Assembly: GCA_020832465.1 (NCBI GenBank)
Contig: JAFIER010000004.1
Location: 46,994-110,993, forward strand
From: Bernardetiaceae bacterium
GTDB lineage: Bacteria; Bacteroidota; Bacteroidia; Cytophagales; Bernardetiaceae
Length of the DNA stretch: 64,000 bases
Direction of reading: 5' to 3'
Position 1 is the first letter of the stretch, and each line of letters opens with the position of its first letter. Both the position numbers and the translations under genes were made by a program. Below the pieces are notes generated by a model. The model was not told the DNA's origin, ran no database searches, and saw nothing but the letters and a program-made list of their open reading frames with translations. Below, in pieces: positions 1 to 8,785 of this stretch.

Positions 1-80
1 AGATATGATGCTCAAAGTCTTTAAAAACTAACAGTTCTCAAAGAACTGTTAGTTCTAAGCATTACTTGTTATACACTACC
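1..80. mobile_element. GGTAGT-family MITE, left end outside window
   Basis: This is the right-hand part of a 91-bp non-coding element that recurs almost unchanged at 9296-9386 and 27922-28012. It contains the hairpin AACTAACAGTTCT/AGAACTGTTAGTT and ends in ACACTACC. The first ~11 bp, including the GGTAGT end, lie before the window, so the target-site duplication cannot be checked here. It encodes nothing. Confidence 0.75.
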
Positions 81-188
81 AATTTTTCCATAGTAAAGAA
101 ATTACCCCATACTTATTGCTTCTTAGTACAGTCAAAAATATTAGATGTCAAAAGGTCTAGACTATAAACTTTATCGGAGTGCAATCAT

Positions 189-953
189 TTACATATTGAG
201 CAAATCCAAATCGTCTTCTGAAAGTGTTGCTTGCTTTTGGGCTACAATATCTTTCTTACTTGGCATTTTGTTTTTTTCCCAACTAGGCAGTCCATATACA
301 GAACCTTTTCGTCCTTCTTTGTCATGCGCTACGATTCGTCCTTCGTGTTTTTTGAGTTTACTCAAAGTATTCGCAAAAGAGGCATCAAAACGTTTTTGTT
401 CGGAGTCATCTACATCGAGTCTTCTATATGCTATACTGCGTAACTCACTTGCACCCAAATACTTATTCTCTTCTTTGAGTGTATTCATGATAAAATCTTC
501 AATTTCCTTACGAGGGCGTCGCTTATATTTTCGCCTTTTAGGCTTTTCAGCTACGGGTTCTTCTGCTACTTCTTTTTCTTTTTTACTTTCTCTTTCTACG
601 TAAGTAGTATCGGTTGCTTTGTCTTCTGTTATTGGACTATCAGAGACAATAGCGGGATGTTGCTTGCTATAGGTTTTCTCAATTTTTGTGGCTTTGGGCA
701 AGGTGCTACCTTCGGCTATTAAAGCAGGTGTATCTGCTTTTTCGGTAGCATAGCTCACCGCTGGGGGCGTAAATTCTGCGGGAGTTGCCTGCGCCCGTAC
801 TTGCTGAGGTGCGGGTGCTTGGTTCACCTGCGAACGAAGTTGTGCTAAGATATTGATAACCTCTAACATACGTGTCTCTATTTGAGACTTTTCGTCTTCG
901 TATTTACGAATTAAATCATCGATTTGGGAATCGCTTAAATAAACCGTTTTCAT
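189..953 (-). CDS. Hypothetical charged protein with winged-helix-like C-terminal half
   Basis: I do not recognise a named family. The 254-residue product starts with a helical, coiled-coil-prone segment (residues 1-45) and then a low-complexity Pro/Ala/Thr/Glu-rich linker (about 45-140). A basic patch (RRKYKRRPRK, near 140-150) leads into a compact region of about 75 residues. There, a helix-rich segment followed by GRIVAHDKEGRKGSVYGLP looks like a small winged-helix or DNA-binding domain (inference). There is no signal peptide or membrane segment, so it is probably cytoplasmic and possibly nucleoid- or DNA-associated. It stands alone: the next gene upstream on this strand is nearly 600 bp away. 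The reading frame is open throughout, with codon use like its neighbours. Confidence 0.7.
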   Translation of the reverse strand: MKTVYLSDSQIDDLIRKYEDEKSQIETRMLEVINILAQLRSQVNQAPAPQQVRAQATPAEFTPPAVSYATEKADTPALIAEGSTLPKATKIEKTYSKQHPAIVSDSPITEDKATDTTYVERESKKEKEVAEEPVAEKPKRRKYKRRPRKEIEDFIMNTLKEENKYLGASELRSIAYRRLDVDDSEQKRFDASFANTLSKLKKHEGRIVAHDKEGRKGSVYGLPSWEKNKMPSKKDIVAQKQATLSEDDLDLLNM

Positions 954-1535
954 GGTATTACAAATTATGATATGAATGAAAAATAAATTTCTAAAATTAA
1001 AAATGTCAAGTAAATTAGGGGGGGAAGCTACTATTATAAATGCGTATGGAATAGTATTAGAACATTATTACCTTCGTTTTAGAAGTTAGAACTAATAGTG
1101 CTTGCAGAACTATTTTGTGCTAATCTCTAAGCCTCATAGTCTTTATTACAAGCATACTAATGAATTTGTTTTACGCACTTACCTTACGCAAAAGTAACAT
1201 ATTTTTTATAATAAACAAATTATAAATGAAAAAAATAGCATTTCTATCAAAAACAGTTGCAACTTCCTTATATTGAAGCCTTAGGCAGGCTGATTAACCT
1301 ATTTTAAAAAAGAAATAATGCGGGCTAAAACCCACTGCTTTTTGTGAACTAAGTGCCTTAGTAAGCCTTATAATTAGCTTTTAATCAGTTTTTTAGCATG
1401 GTATATAAGCTGTATTTGATGCGTTAGAAAAGTCTTGAACTTATAAGTTTGATAAGTTAAAGAGGAGGCTAAGCGGTTTAACTATAGGTATAAGTAATTT
1501 TTTAGTGATAAAAACATTTTTTTAATGCTAAAAAA
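954..1535. other. AT-rich intergenic stretch, nothing recognised
   Basis: No open frame with coding character, tRNA or clear hairpin was seen. There are only AT-rich runs and a short G-tract near 1018-1025. It separates the hypothetical gene from the acyltransferase. Confidence 0.6.
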
Positions 1536-2594
1536 CTACTTAAAATAGCGATTACGCCAAGCTAATATAGGCTGTTCGAGAGCATAAGAGAGCAGGCTAC
1601 CCAGCAGTACACTCGTAACGACATAAATTATAAAAGCTAATCTACCTGTTTGAAGGCTAAAAAAGAACCACTCAATAGGCAAATGAACCAAGTAAATTGC
1701 ATAAGAATAACGACCCAATAAAGCTAAAGATTTTATTAAATGATGTATTTTTAGCTTTTTACTCCAATGGATAAGTATTTTGTTGCCTATTAAGCAAACT
1801 AAAAGTAAGGCTGCAAAACCCAATGCTACTAAACTCAAACCTACGCCATATATCACAGGAGAAGAGATAGGATAACGCAAAAGAAAAGCAAAGGTAAGCA
1901 GTGAAATACAGACAAAAATAAAGTAGTACCTTTTTACAAAAATAATCATTTTTTTAGCCTCAAAATAGTAGTAATAGGCTACTAACGCCCCTATAAAAAA
2001 GCTGTCTAATCTCAAATGAGTAGGTAAAATGCGCAAACCGTGTGTATAAGGTGCATCAGGGGCATAGCATAAGCGAATTGTTATACTCAAAAAAATGATA
2101 GATAATGCCAAAAAAGGAAAATAACGCCTACGAAGCCATAAATAAGGAAAATATAACACAAATGAAAGCAATAAATAAAAATGCTCCTCTACTGCTAAAG
2201 ACCATGTATGATTCCAAAGCCCCCCAAAATAGTTCTGCACAAACAAACATTCGGCGATAAGCCGAGTATAAAAATTATTTACTTCATACAAGCCGAGTTG
2301 ATAAAGTAAGGCAGTCAAAAAAATAAAAAGATAAAAAAGGGGATATATTTTGAGCGCACGACGCACCAAAAAACGACCTATACGTACCTTATCATACTTT
2401 TTATAATCAGAAAATAATAAGCCCGAGACCAAAAAACCACTTAATACAAAAAATAAATCCACGCCCGCCCAACCTATTTGATAAAGCGAAGCGTGAACAA
2501 AATGATGCCTACCCAAAACCATCAAAATGGCTAAAGCCCGGAGTAAATCTAAGCTAAGTAAACGGCGGTTTTTTATGCTATCAGACCCGTACAT
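1536..2594 (-). CDS. Acyltransferase 3 family membrane protein (OafA/YrhL type)
   Basis: An integral membrane O-acyltransferase, the type that transfers acetyl or other acyl groups onto surface polysaccharides or lipids. The diagnostic N-terminus LDLLRALAILMVLGRHHF carries the R...H pair of the family, and about ten hydrophobic segments follow. The length (~350 aa) is normal. I chose the ATG that reads MYGSDSIKNRR. It overlaps the last 14 bases of the upstream pseudouridine synthase gene, which suggests translational coupling. An in-frame ATG 18 bases further upstream is possible. The acceptor substrate cannot be told from sequence. No polysaccharide gene lies next to it. Confidence 0.85.
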   Translation of the reverse strand: MYGSDSIKNRRLLSLDLLRALAILMVLGRHHFVHASLYQIGWAGVDLFFVLSGFLVSGLLFSDYKKYDKVRIGRFLVRRALKIYPLFYLFIFLTALLYQLGLYEVNNFYTRLIAECLFVQNYFGGLWNHTWSLAVEEHFYLLLSFVLYFPYLWLRRRYFPFLALSIIFLSITIRLCYAPDAPYTHGLRILPTHLRLDSFFIGALVAYYYYFEAKKMIIFVKRYYFIFVCISLLTFAFLLRYPISSPVIYGVGLSLVALGFAALLLVCLIGNKILIHWSKKLKIHHLIKSLALLGRYSYAIYLVHLPIEWFFFSLQTGRLAFIIYVVTSVLLGSLLSYALEQPILAWRNRYFK

Positions 2595-3645
2595 AGCGTT
2601 CCCACTTTTCAATTACTTGCAGAAAATCATCGGGAAGTGTAGAATCAAAATGTATAAATTGCTCCGTTCTTGGGTGGATAAAACCCAATGATTTGGCATG
2701 CAATGCCTGCCTTGGAAGGATAGTAAAGCAGTTTTCTACAAAAGCACGGTACTTTGAATATACCGAACCTTTGACAATGCGCTTACCGCCATACATAGGA
2801 TCTCCAAAAAGTGGGTGCCCTAAGTGCTTAAAGTGCGCCCGGATTTGATGCGTACGCCCCGTTTCTAAATTGCACTGCACGAGTGAGATATACCGTAAAG
2901 TTCGCAAAACTTTATAATGCGTTACGGCATGCTTGCCACGCTCGCCATCAGGATATACACTCATGATTCGCCGGTCTTTTAGCCCACGTGCAATATGCCC
3001 CCTGATAACGCCACTCTCTGGCATAGGCTCGCCCCATACAAGTGCGTTATACGTGCGCTCTATGCTATGCGCAAAAAACTGTTTAGATAGAAAGTTTTTT
3101 GCATATTCATGCTTGGCAACGACGAGCAGGCCTGTTGTATTTTTATCAATACGATGCACCAAACCAGGGAATACAAGCCCTTGTTTTTGAAAATGAAAAG
3201 CCAAGGCATTAGCCAGCGTACCCGTCCAGTTTTCTGTAGCGGGGTGCACAACTAAGCCCGTAGGTTTATTCACAATCAGCAAATCCTCATCTTCATATAC
3301 AATATCAAGGGGAATATCCTCTGGCAAAATTTCACCTGTATCTCGGACGGGGTCTGGTAGGTGTACTGTAACCACGTCGAGCGGCCTTACTTTATAATTA
3401 GACTTGATATGACTATCATTGACAAGCACATAACCCGCTTTTATAGCATTTTGTACTCGGTTTCTTGTCGTGCGTGCAAGCCTATTCATCAAAAATTTAT
3501 CAATACGCTCGAGCTCTTGCTTAGGGTCGACAATAATGCGGTGGTGCTCATATAGCTCATCATCGCTGTCATTATCTTCAAAATCGCTAAGATCGTTTGT
3601 TTGCTCAAACTCTTCAGTATCCTCTGCTATGTTACGTTCTTCCAT
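2581..3645 (-). CDS. rluD: RluA/RluD-family 23S rRNA pseudouridine synthase
   Basis: Converts specific uridines of 23S rRNA to pseudouridine. After an acidic N-terminal extension (residues 1-35), an S4 RNA-binding domain (about 45-105) precedes the catalytic domain. The signature GLVHRIDKNTTGLLVV contains the catalytic Asp (D167), in the usual HR(L/I)D context. Downstream motifs LETGRTHQIRAHF and GHPLFGDPMYG are also classical. The length (354 aa) fits the RluD group with a slightly long N-terminus. Assignment to RluD rather than RluC or another paralogue is by overall organisation and is less certain than the family. The acyltransferase gene overlaps its 3' end. Confidence 0.88.
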   Translation of the reverse strand: MEERNIAEDTEEFEQTNDLSDFEDNDSDDELYEHHRIIVDPKQELERIDKFLMNRLARTTRNRVQNAIKAGYVLVNDSHIKSNYKVRPLDVVTVHLPDPVRDTGEILPEDIPLDIVYEDEDLLIVNKPTGLVVHPATENWTGTLANALAFHFQKQGLVFPGLVHRIDKNTTGLLVVAKHEYAKNFLSKQFFAHSIERTYNALVWGEPMPESGVIRGHIARGLKDRRIMSVYPDGERGKHAVTHYKVLRTLRYISLVQCNLETGRTHQIRAHFKHLGHPLFGDPMYGGKRIVKGSVYSKYRAFVENCFTILPRQALHAKSLGFIHPRTEQFIHFDSTLPDDFLQVIEKWERYVRV

Positions 3646-3689
3646 AATGTATGCGAGACTTAATCTGTACTTTTTTTTATATATTTTTA

Positions 3690-3697
3690 CAAAGATA
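3690..3697 (-). promoter_or_regulatory. Bacteroidetes -7 box (TATCTTTG) upstream of rluD-like gene
   Basis: On the minus strand the sequence reads TATCTTTG, a full match to the Bacteroidetes housekeeping -7 element TAnnTTTG, about 45 bases before the start codon. No convincing TTTG -33 box is seen at the proper distance. Confidence 0.45.
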
Positions 3698-3734
3698 CAA
3701 AAGATTTTACGAATAGTAGAATCTAAGTAGCTGT

Positions 3735-3803
3735 GGGTGTACGTTAAGTTTGTAAATTAACTTAGGTAGCTTCGGAAGGCTACAGCAAAGTTGTCGTGCG
3801 CCC
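3735..3803. mobile_element. GGGTGTACG-family mini element with imperfect 8-bp target duplication
   Basis: A 69-bp non-coding element begins GGGTGTACG and ends CGTGCGCCC, an imperfect inverted repeat. It is flanked by GTAGCTGT (3727-3734) and GTAGCCGT (3804-3811), an 8-bp direct repeat with one mismatch, as expected for an old target-site duplication. Internally it holds a short hairpin around TAGCTTCGGAAGGCTA. It lies between divergent rluD and cyclase genes. Confidence 0.7.
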
Positions 3804-3966
3804 GTAGCCGTTACTCTTACTTGAAGCCTTGTAAAATTTTTATTTGGAATAAATACTTAATTTTTTTTAAATCCACAAAAAACCTTCGTAAATTAGCAAC
3901 TGCAAATATTGGCTTACTGTTCCTATTCTAATGCAATACCACCGAAATTTTAATTTACCTACATAG

Positions 3967-5604
3967 ATGTTTAGTTCATATATGAAATTTTTTACTTATT
4001 GCCTTCTGCTTATTATGTTGCTTTGTGCAACATTGAGCCTGCAAGCGCAGCAAGCACAAATTGATAAAATGGAGCAACTTGCAAAGCAGAATAAATATTC
4101 TGATGCTACAAAGCAGGCTTTAATGATTGCTAATAACTACGCCCGTAATGTGCGCACCTACAACGAGGCAACGATATATTACAAAAAAGCCTTAGACTTT
4201 GCCTCACAGGCAAACGATAGAAGGCTATTGGCTACTGTATATTTTGAAACGGGGCAGTACTATGCAAGAAGAGGCATGTGGAAAGATGCCGATCAAAATT
4301 TAATAGCAGCTTATAATCAATATCGCGCCGTAGGCGATAAAAAGGAGCAGGCAAGGGTCTATCGCGCCGCCGCTGCTATTTATCTTGCAAATAATAGAAA
4401 TGCTACGGCTATAGACTTGCTTGAAAAATCAGCCTCTACTTACAAAGATGTAAGAGAGTATAATAACGTTATCGATATCTATGAGCAACTGGCTAAAATT
4501 TATACCAATTTAAACAATACAAGCAAAGCACAATTTTATCAAAACCAAGCGCGACAACTCGCCGCGCCAGCAAGGCAAGTAGCAAAAATTCAAAAGCAAG
4601 AAGAAGGTATTACCATCGATTCGCTCAATATGACAAGAGAAGAACTCGAACGTGAAAAAAGAAGACTTGCCCTGCTCGAAAACGAAAAATCTAAACAAGA
4701 AATGATGTTAGATTCTATGCTCGCTGCTGGAGAAGACCAAGCAGCACGCATGAGAGAAGCAGAAGCAAGGGCTGAGTTTGCTCAATTGCAAGCAGAGCAA
4801 AGACAAAAAATGTTGCTTATTGTGGGGGCAGCAGGGGCTGTTGCCTTGCTCTTTTTGATTTTTGCAATCATTGCTTTTATCGGTAAAAGAAAAGCCAATA
4901 AAGTCCTCGAGTATAAAAATAAACAAATCGAAGAGCAAAAACTGCTCATAGAAAAAGAAAAAGCACAAACGGATAAAGTATTGCTCAATATTTTACCCAA
5001 AGAGGTCGCGGAGGAGCTTAAAGAAAAGAAAATGGTGACGCCACGTGCCTATGATATGGTATCTGTTATTTTTACCGACTTCAAAGGCTTTACTAATATT
5101 GCCGAAAAACTCTCGCCAGAAGAGATTGTCAGGGAGCTCGATACTTGTTTTACCGAGTTTGATAGAATTTGTGGTGAGTACAACCTTGAAAAAATCAAAA
5201 CCATTGGTGATGCCTATATGTGCGCTGGAGGGCTACCCGTGCCTAATACTACAAATCCTTACGATGCCGTAGCTGCTGGCTTGGCTATGCAAGAATGGAT
5301 GGAAGATATGAAACGCAAAAAAGAAATGCTCGGCGAAATCTTTTTTGAGCTAAGATTAGGTATCCATACAGGAAAAGTCGTCGCTGGTGTTGTTGGTGAT
5401 AAAAAATATGCTTACGACATCTGGGGAGATGCCGTAAACCTTGCTGCACGCATGGAGCAAAGCGGAGAAATAGGTAAAGTAAATATCTCAGGAGATACTT
5501 ATGACCTTGTCAAAGATAGATTTTTCTGTACGCACAGAGGAAAAATCAAAGCCAAAAATAAAGGAGAAGTAGATATGTATTTTGTCGAAAGACCTTATGC
5601 TTAA
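3967..5604 (+). CDS. Membrane-anchored TPR adenylate cyclase (class III)
   Basis: A predicted cyclase that makes cAMP from ATP, anchored in the inner membrane with a periplasmic TPR sensor part. The order is signal peptide (to ...LSLQAQ), TPR-like helical repeats (about 35-195), coiled coil (215-275), one membrane segment (about 281-303), a short coiled coil, then the cyclase homology domain (from 365). Metal-binding aspartates are D371 (FTDFKGFT) and D415 (IGDAY). The substrate pair K411 and D484 (YDIWGD) is the adenine-specifying Lys/Asp combination, and N491 and R495 (NLAAR) are the transition-state residues, so all catalytic residues are present. An alternative start five codons in (MKFFTYC) gives a cleaner signal peptide. 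Ligand and output are unknown. It is about 120 bases ahead of the DUF2911 gene on the same strand. Confidence 0.9.
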   Translation: MFSSYMKFFTYCLLLIMLLCATLSLQAQQAQIDKMEQLAKQNKYSDATKQALMIANNYARNVRTYNEATIYYKKALDFASQANDRRLLATVYFETGQYYARRGMWKDADQNLIAAYNQYRAVGDKKEQARVYRAAAAIYLANNRNATAIDLLEKSASTYKDVREYNNVIDIYEQLAKIYTNLNNTSKAQFYQNQARQLAAPARQVAKIQKQEEGITIDSLNMTREELEREKRRLALLENEKSKQEMMLDSMLAAGEDQAARMREAEARAEFAQLQAEQRQKMLLIVGAAGAVALLFLIFAIIAFIGKRKANKVLEYKNKQIEEQKLLIEKEKAQTDKVLLNILPKEVAEELKEKKMVTPRAYDMVSVIFTDFKGFTNIAEKLSPEEIVRELDTCFTEFDRICGEYNLEKIKTIGDAYMCAGGLPVPNTTNPYDAVAAGLAMQEWMEDMKRKKEMLGEIFFELRLGIHTGKVVAGVVGDKKYAYDIWGDAVNLAARMEQSGEIGKVNISGDTYDLVKDRFFCTHRGKIKAKNKGEVDMYFVERPYA

Positions 5605-5728
5605 TCAAACATCAACGTACCTTTTCTGCGCCCTATTTTGATAGCTAATTTAAGCAGGCACAATAACATTTTTCTACGGTAGAGTGTTATGGCTAATGCT
5701 TAATTCTTGTTTATAATTATTTCTGAGT

Positions 5729-6589
5729 ATGCTCAAAAAAATGCTATTTATATGGCTATGCTTTGCCTTATCGGTAAGCCTTGCACAAGCACAAGAACTT
5801 CCGCGTAGCAGCCAAATTTGTGAAATTACACAAAATATCGGACTGACAAAAGTTAAAATCAAATACAACCGTCCTAATATACGAGGTAGGGAGGTCTGGG
5901 GCAAGCTTGTACCCTACGAAGAGGTTTGGAGAGCAGGTGCAAACGAAGCTACAAGCATCGAGTTTGAGCACGATGTCCAAGTGGGAGGGCAAGCGCTTAA
6001 AGCAGGGCGCTATGCTATCTTTGTTATTCCAAGAAAAAAAACTCCCTGGACGGTTATTTTTACCGATAAACCCGATGTCTGGGGAACGGATTATGACCCC
6101 AAAGATAAAGTATTGAGTTTTAATGTACTCCCAGAGAAATGCTATTTTTGTGAATCCCTTACTTATCAGTTTGCACATATTACAGAAAATTCTGCTAATT
6201 TAGTGCTTGCCTGGGAAAAACTTACCATTTCTTTTTCTATCGTAACGGATACGAAAGAGCGCGCCCTCAATAATATTGAAACTGCTATTGCCAATGCCGC
6301 AGAGGACGAATGGCAGGTCTATGTCAGAAGTGCAAGGTATTATAAAGACAAACAAATAGATAGCGAAAAAGCCATGCAATGGGCTGAAAAAGCTATCGAA
6401 ATCAATCCAGAGCATTTCCTTGCCTACTGGGTAAAAGCAGAACTACTTGCAGAGAAAGAAGATTTTCATAAAGCCGTAGAAATTGCAAAAACAGCGATTA
6501 GCTATGGCAAACAAAGCAAAGAGGGAGATTTTTCTTACGAAGTACAAATTTTACAACAAATTGCAAATTGGGAGCGAAAAGTAAAGTAG
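5729..6589 (+). CDS. Exported DUF2911 protein with TPR-like C-terminus
   Basis: The secreted product has a signal peptide (cleavage after ...LAQAQ). DUF2911 follows at about residues 25-175, recognisable by YNRPNIRGREVWG, VPYEEVWRAGANEAT and AGRYAIFVIP. A helical TPR-like region follows (about 185-286, with ALNNIETAI and KAMQWAEKAIEINPEHF). DUF2911 proteins are common in Bacteroidetes, and their biochemical role is not established. The C-terminal region resembles the small protein encoded at 39165-39572. The gene follows the adenylate cyclase in the same direction, but the 124-bp gap leaves co-transcription open. Confidence 0.85.
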   Translation: MLKKMLFIWLCFALSVSLAQAQELPRSSQICEITQNIGLTKVKIKYNRPNIRGREVWGKLVPYEEVWRAGANEATSIEFEHDVQVGGQALKAGRYAIFVIPRKKTPWTVIFTDKPDVWGTDYDPKDKVLSFNVLPEKCYFCESLTYQFAHITENSANLVLAWEKLTISFSIVTDTKERALNNIETAIANAAEDEWQVYVRSARYYKDKQIDSEKAMQWAEKAIEINPEHFLAYWVKAELLAEKEDFHKAVEIAKTAISYGKQSKEGDFSYEVQILQQIANWERKVK

Positions 6590-6793
6590 ATGTTCGAAGT
6601 ACTTGAATAGCTACGTACGCATATCGTGCCGAGGTAGCTCAGAAATAATATTTCTGACAGATAGGTTATTCATAGGTTAATGTTGTAAAACGTTCGTATG
6701 CTCATAGATTTGTACCCTATATGCCATTATGAAAATGAACAAAAAGTTAATTCATATTAAGTTCAAATCAAATTTCTTTTTTTGGGCTTACAT

Positions 6794-6826
6794 TATTGTC
6801 CTTTCGAGGCATTCTATGTAAATTTG
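6794..6826 (+). promoter_or_regulatory. Bacteroidetes-type promoter for the response-regulator gene
   Basis: A perfect -7 element TAAATTTG (6819-6826) is preceded, 20 bases upstream, by ATTG (6795-6798), a near match to the -33 TTTG. The start codon lies 36 bases after the -7 box, giving a leader of roughly 30 bases. This is the best promoter match in the window. Confidence 0.6.
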
Positions 6827-6862
6827 GCTGAATTTATTTTTTTTACATAAGCTTTACATATA

Positions 6863-7558
6863 ATGAGTTCTCAAAAGGTACTAATCGTAGATGACGAGCC
6901 AGACATCCTTGAGATGCTGACTTACAATTTAGAGCGTGAAGGATATGAGGTGCGCTGTGCCGAAAACGGAGTTGAGGCACTTGAGGTTATAGAAAACTTT
7001 ACCCCCAACATTATTCTACTCGATATTATGATGCCTAAAATGGACGGTGTAGAAACTTGTAGAAGAATCCGAAGCATAGGCGATATGGCGCAGCCGCATA
7101 TTATATTTCTCACGGCACGTGCTGAGGAGTATTCCGAAGTGGCTGCTTTTGATGTCGGTGCAGACGATTATCTCACAAAACCTATAAAGCCTCGTGCGCT
7201 TTTAAGCCGTATCAGTGCAATCTTTAGAAAAGAATCGCAAAAAACACAAAATCAAGAGCAAGATATTATCGAAATTGCAGATTTAGTTATAGATAAAACA
7301 AGCTATACGCTCAAACAAAATAACCTGCCTATTGCATTACCCAAAAAAGAGTTTGAGCTGATTTTTTTCTTAGCGCAAGCGCCTAATAAAGTATTTAGTA
7401 GGGAGGATATTCTTAAAAATATCTGGGGGCAAGATGTCTATGTATTGGCACGCACCGTTGATGTACATATTCGGCGTATTAGAGAAAAATTAGGAGAGCG
7501 TTACATACAAACTGTCAAAGGGGTTGGTTATAAATTTATGTTGCCTTCGGAGGAGTAG
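6863..7558 (+). CDS. OmpR/PhoB-family response regulator
   Basis: A DNA-binding response regulator. The receiver domain spans residues 5-120, with acidic pocket D10/D11, phospho-acceptor D54 (LLDIMMPKMDG) and the conserved Thr and Lys (FLTAR, LTKPI). The winged-helix effector domain spans 130-228, with the typical SREDIL...RTVDVHIRRIREKLG...VKGVGYKF. The length is standard. The kinase gene follows 59 bases later, so the two make a PhoB/PhoR-like pair. Regulation of phosphate uptake is only suggested by this resemblance, and no pst genes are in the window. A consensus promoter lies upstream. Confidence 0.93.
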   Translation: MSSQKVLIVDDEPDILEMLTYNLEREGYEVRCAENGVEALEVIENFTPNIILLDIMMPKMDGVETCRRIRSIGDMAQPHIIFLTARAEEYSEVAAFDVGADDYLTKPIKPRALLSRISAIFRKESQKTQNQEQDIIEIADLVIDKTSYTLKQNNLPIALPKKEFELIFFLAQAPNKVFSREDILKNIWGQDVYVLARTVDVHIRRIREKLGERYIQTVKGVGYKFMLPSEE

Positions 7559-7617
7559 CGATCCAATACACTTTTTAAAAGTGGTCAAAAAAAATTGCAA
7601 AAAATAAAAAAAAATCA

Positions 7618-8781
7618 TTGAAAAGTATAAAAGACTATTGCATTCGTCTTGTAAATCAATTTAATATTGCTCAGGTTTTGAAACTCTCGGCACTTGCAGA
7701 CCTTTTTGTTAGTTCACGTGGCGTAGCTTTGCTTTTAGCTATTTTTATCTCACTTGTAACAAGTGCTTTTCTCTCGCTTGTGCCGAGTGTAGGTATTTTT
7801 GCGCTTAGTGTAGCGGCTTTAATTTCTTTTGCCTCTTCTTTTTTGCTGATTTATATTACTTTTGAGTTCTTGATATTCAAAGAAATCAACAACATATACC
7901 AAAAACTGTCAAGAATCAAAAAAAAGGATTTTAAGGCAATGCCTATCAGCAATATGCCCGTTTCTGCCAATCCTATACGGAGAGTCAATCAAGAAATTAC
8001 AGCTTATGCCAGCCAAAAACAAAGCGAAATTGAAGAGTTACGAAAACTCGAAACCTTTAGACGTGAGTTTATTGCAGATGTATCCCACGAACTCAAAACC
8101 CCTATATTTGCAGCACAAGGCTTTATTCTAACCCTACTAGATGGCGCTATTAATGACGAAAACGTTAGAGAAAAATTTCTCAAAAAATCTGCTAAAATTA
8201 TGGATTCGCTCGGTATGTTAGTGCAGGATTTGCTCACGCTCTCGCAGATAGAATCTGGCGATATCGCTATGCGGCACGAAACTTTTAATATCGTAGAAAT
8301 TGCAGAAGAGGTCATCGAACAACTCGAGGATAGAGCCGAAGAGCGAAATGTATCGCTCAAACTCAAGTGTAGCGAAGACGCTCTATGGGTCATTGCCGAT
8401 CCTTATCGTATCAGTCAAGTACTTGTCAATCTTGCTGTAAATGCCATTAAGTACGGACGTGAAAACGGAAATGTAGATATTTTAATCGAGCCTCGTATCA
8501 AAAATATCAAAATTTCTGTTATTGATGACGGCGCTGGTATATCGCCCGAGCATCAAAGCCGAATTTTTGAACGCTTTTATAGAATCGAGAAAAGCCGCTC
8601 TAAACGGGAAGGAGGTACAGGACTCGGACTATCCATTGTAAAGCATATCCTCGAGAGGCACGAATCTCAAATCAACGTCAAAAGTGAGGAAGGAAAAGGC
8701 ACTTGTTTTTATTTCAAACTACCCAAAGCCACACCACCACCTGCTGAAAAACCGCAAACAGATAACTCAGAAGTTAAGTAA
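7618..8781 (+). CDS. PhoR-like membrane sensor histidine kinase
   Basis: The sensor kinase partner of the preceding regulator. Two N-terminal membrane segments (about 33-52 and 58-83) have almost no periplasmic loop between them. A linker, a dimerisation/phospho-acceptor helix with H157 (ADVSHELKTP) and a complete ATP-binding domain follow: N-box NLAVNAIKYG, G1 DDGAGI, F-box RFYRI, G2 GGTGLGLSI. The start is TTG, since no upstream ATG exists in frame and the first ATG would delete both membrane helices. The near absence of an extracellular sensor domain suggests signalling through a membrane partner (inference). A repeat element begins almost at the stop codon. Confidence 0.9.
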   Translation: MKSIKDYCIRLVNQFNIAQVLKLSALADLFVSSRGVALLLAIFISLVTSAFLSLVPSVGIFALSVAALISFASSFLLIYITFEFLIFKEINNIYQKLSRIKKKDFKAMPISNMPVSANPIRRVNQEITAYASQKQSEIEELRKLETFRREFIADVSHELKTPIFAAQGFILTLLDGAINDENVREKFLKKSAKIMDSLGMLVQDLLTLSQIESGDIAMRHETFNIVEIAEEVIEQLEDRAEERNVSLKLKCSEDALWVIADPYRISQVLVNLAVNAIKYGRENGNVDILIEPRIKNIKISVIDDGAGISPEHQSRIFERFYRIEKSRSKREGGTGLGLSIVKHILERHESQINVKSEEGKGTCFYFKLPKATPPPAEKPQTDNSEVK

Positions 8782-8785
8782 AATG

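Noticed and set aside
6629..6700. GCCGAGGTAGCTCAG looks like the 5' part of a tRNA
   Set aside because: The following sequence has no anticodon or T arm and no matching acceptor strand. It continues as a small palindrome (CAGAAATAATATTTCTG), similar to the family hairpins.
6863..8781. Calling the two-component pair a phosphate regulon (phoB/phoR) with certainty
   Set aside because: No pst/phoU genes or Pho boxes are visible. The resemblance is to the subfamily only, so no symbols were given.
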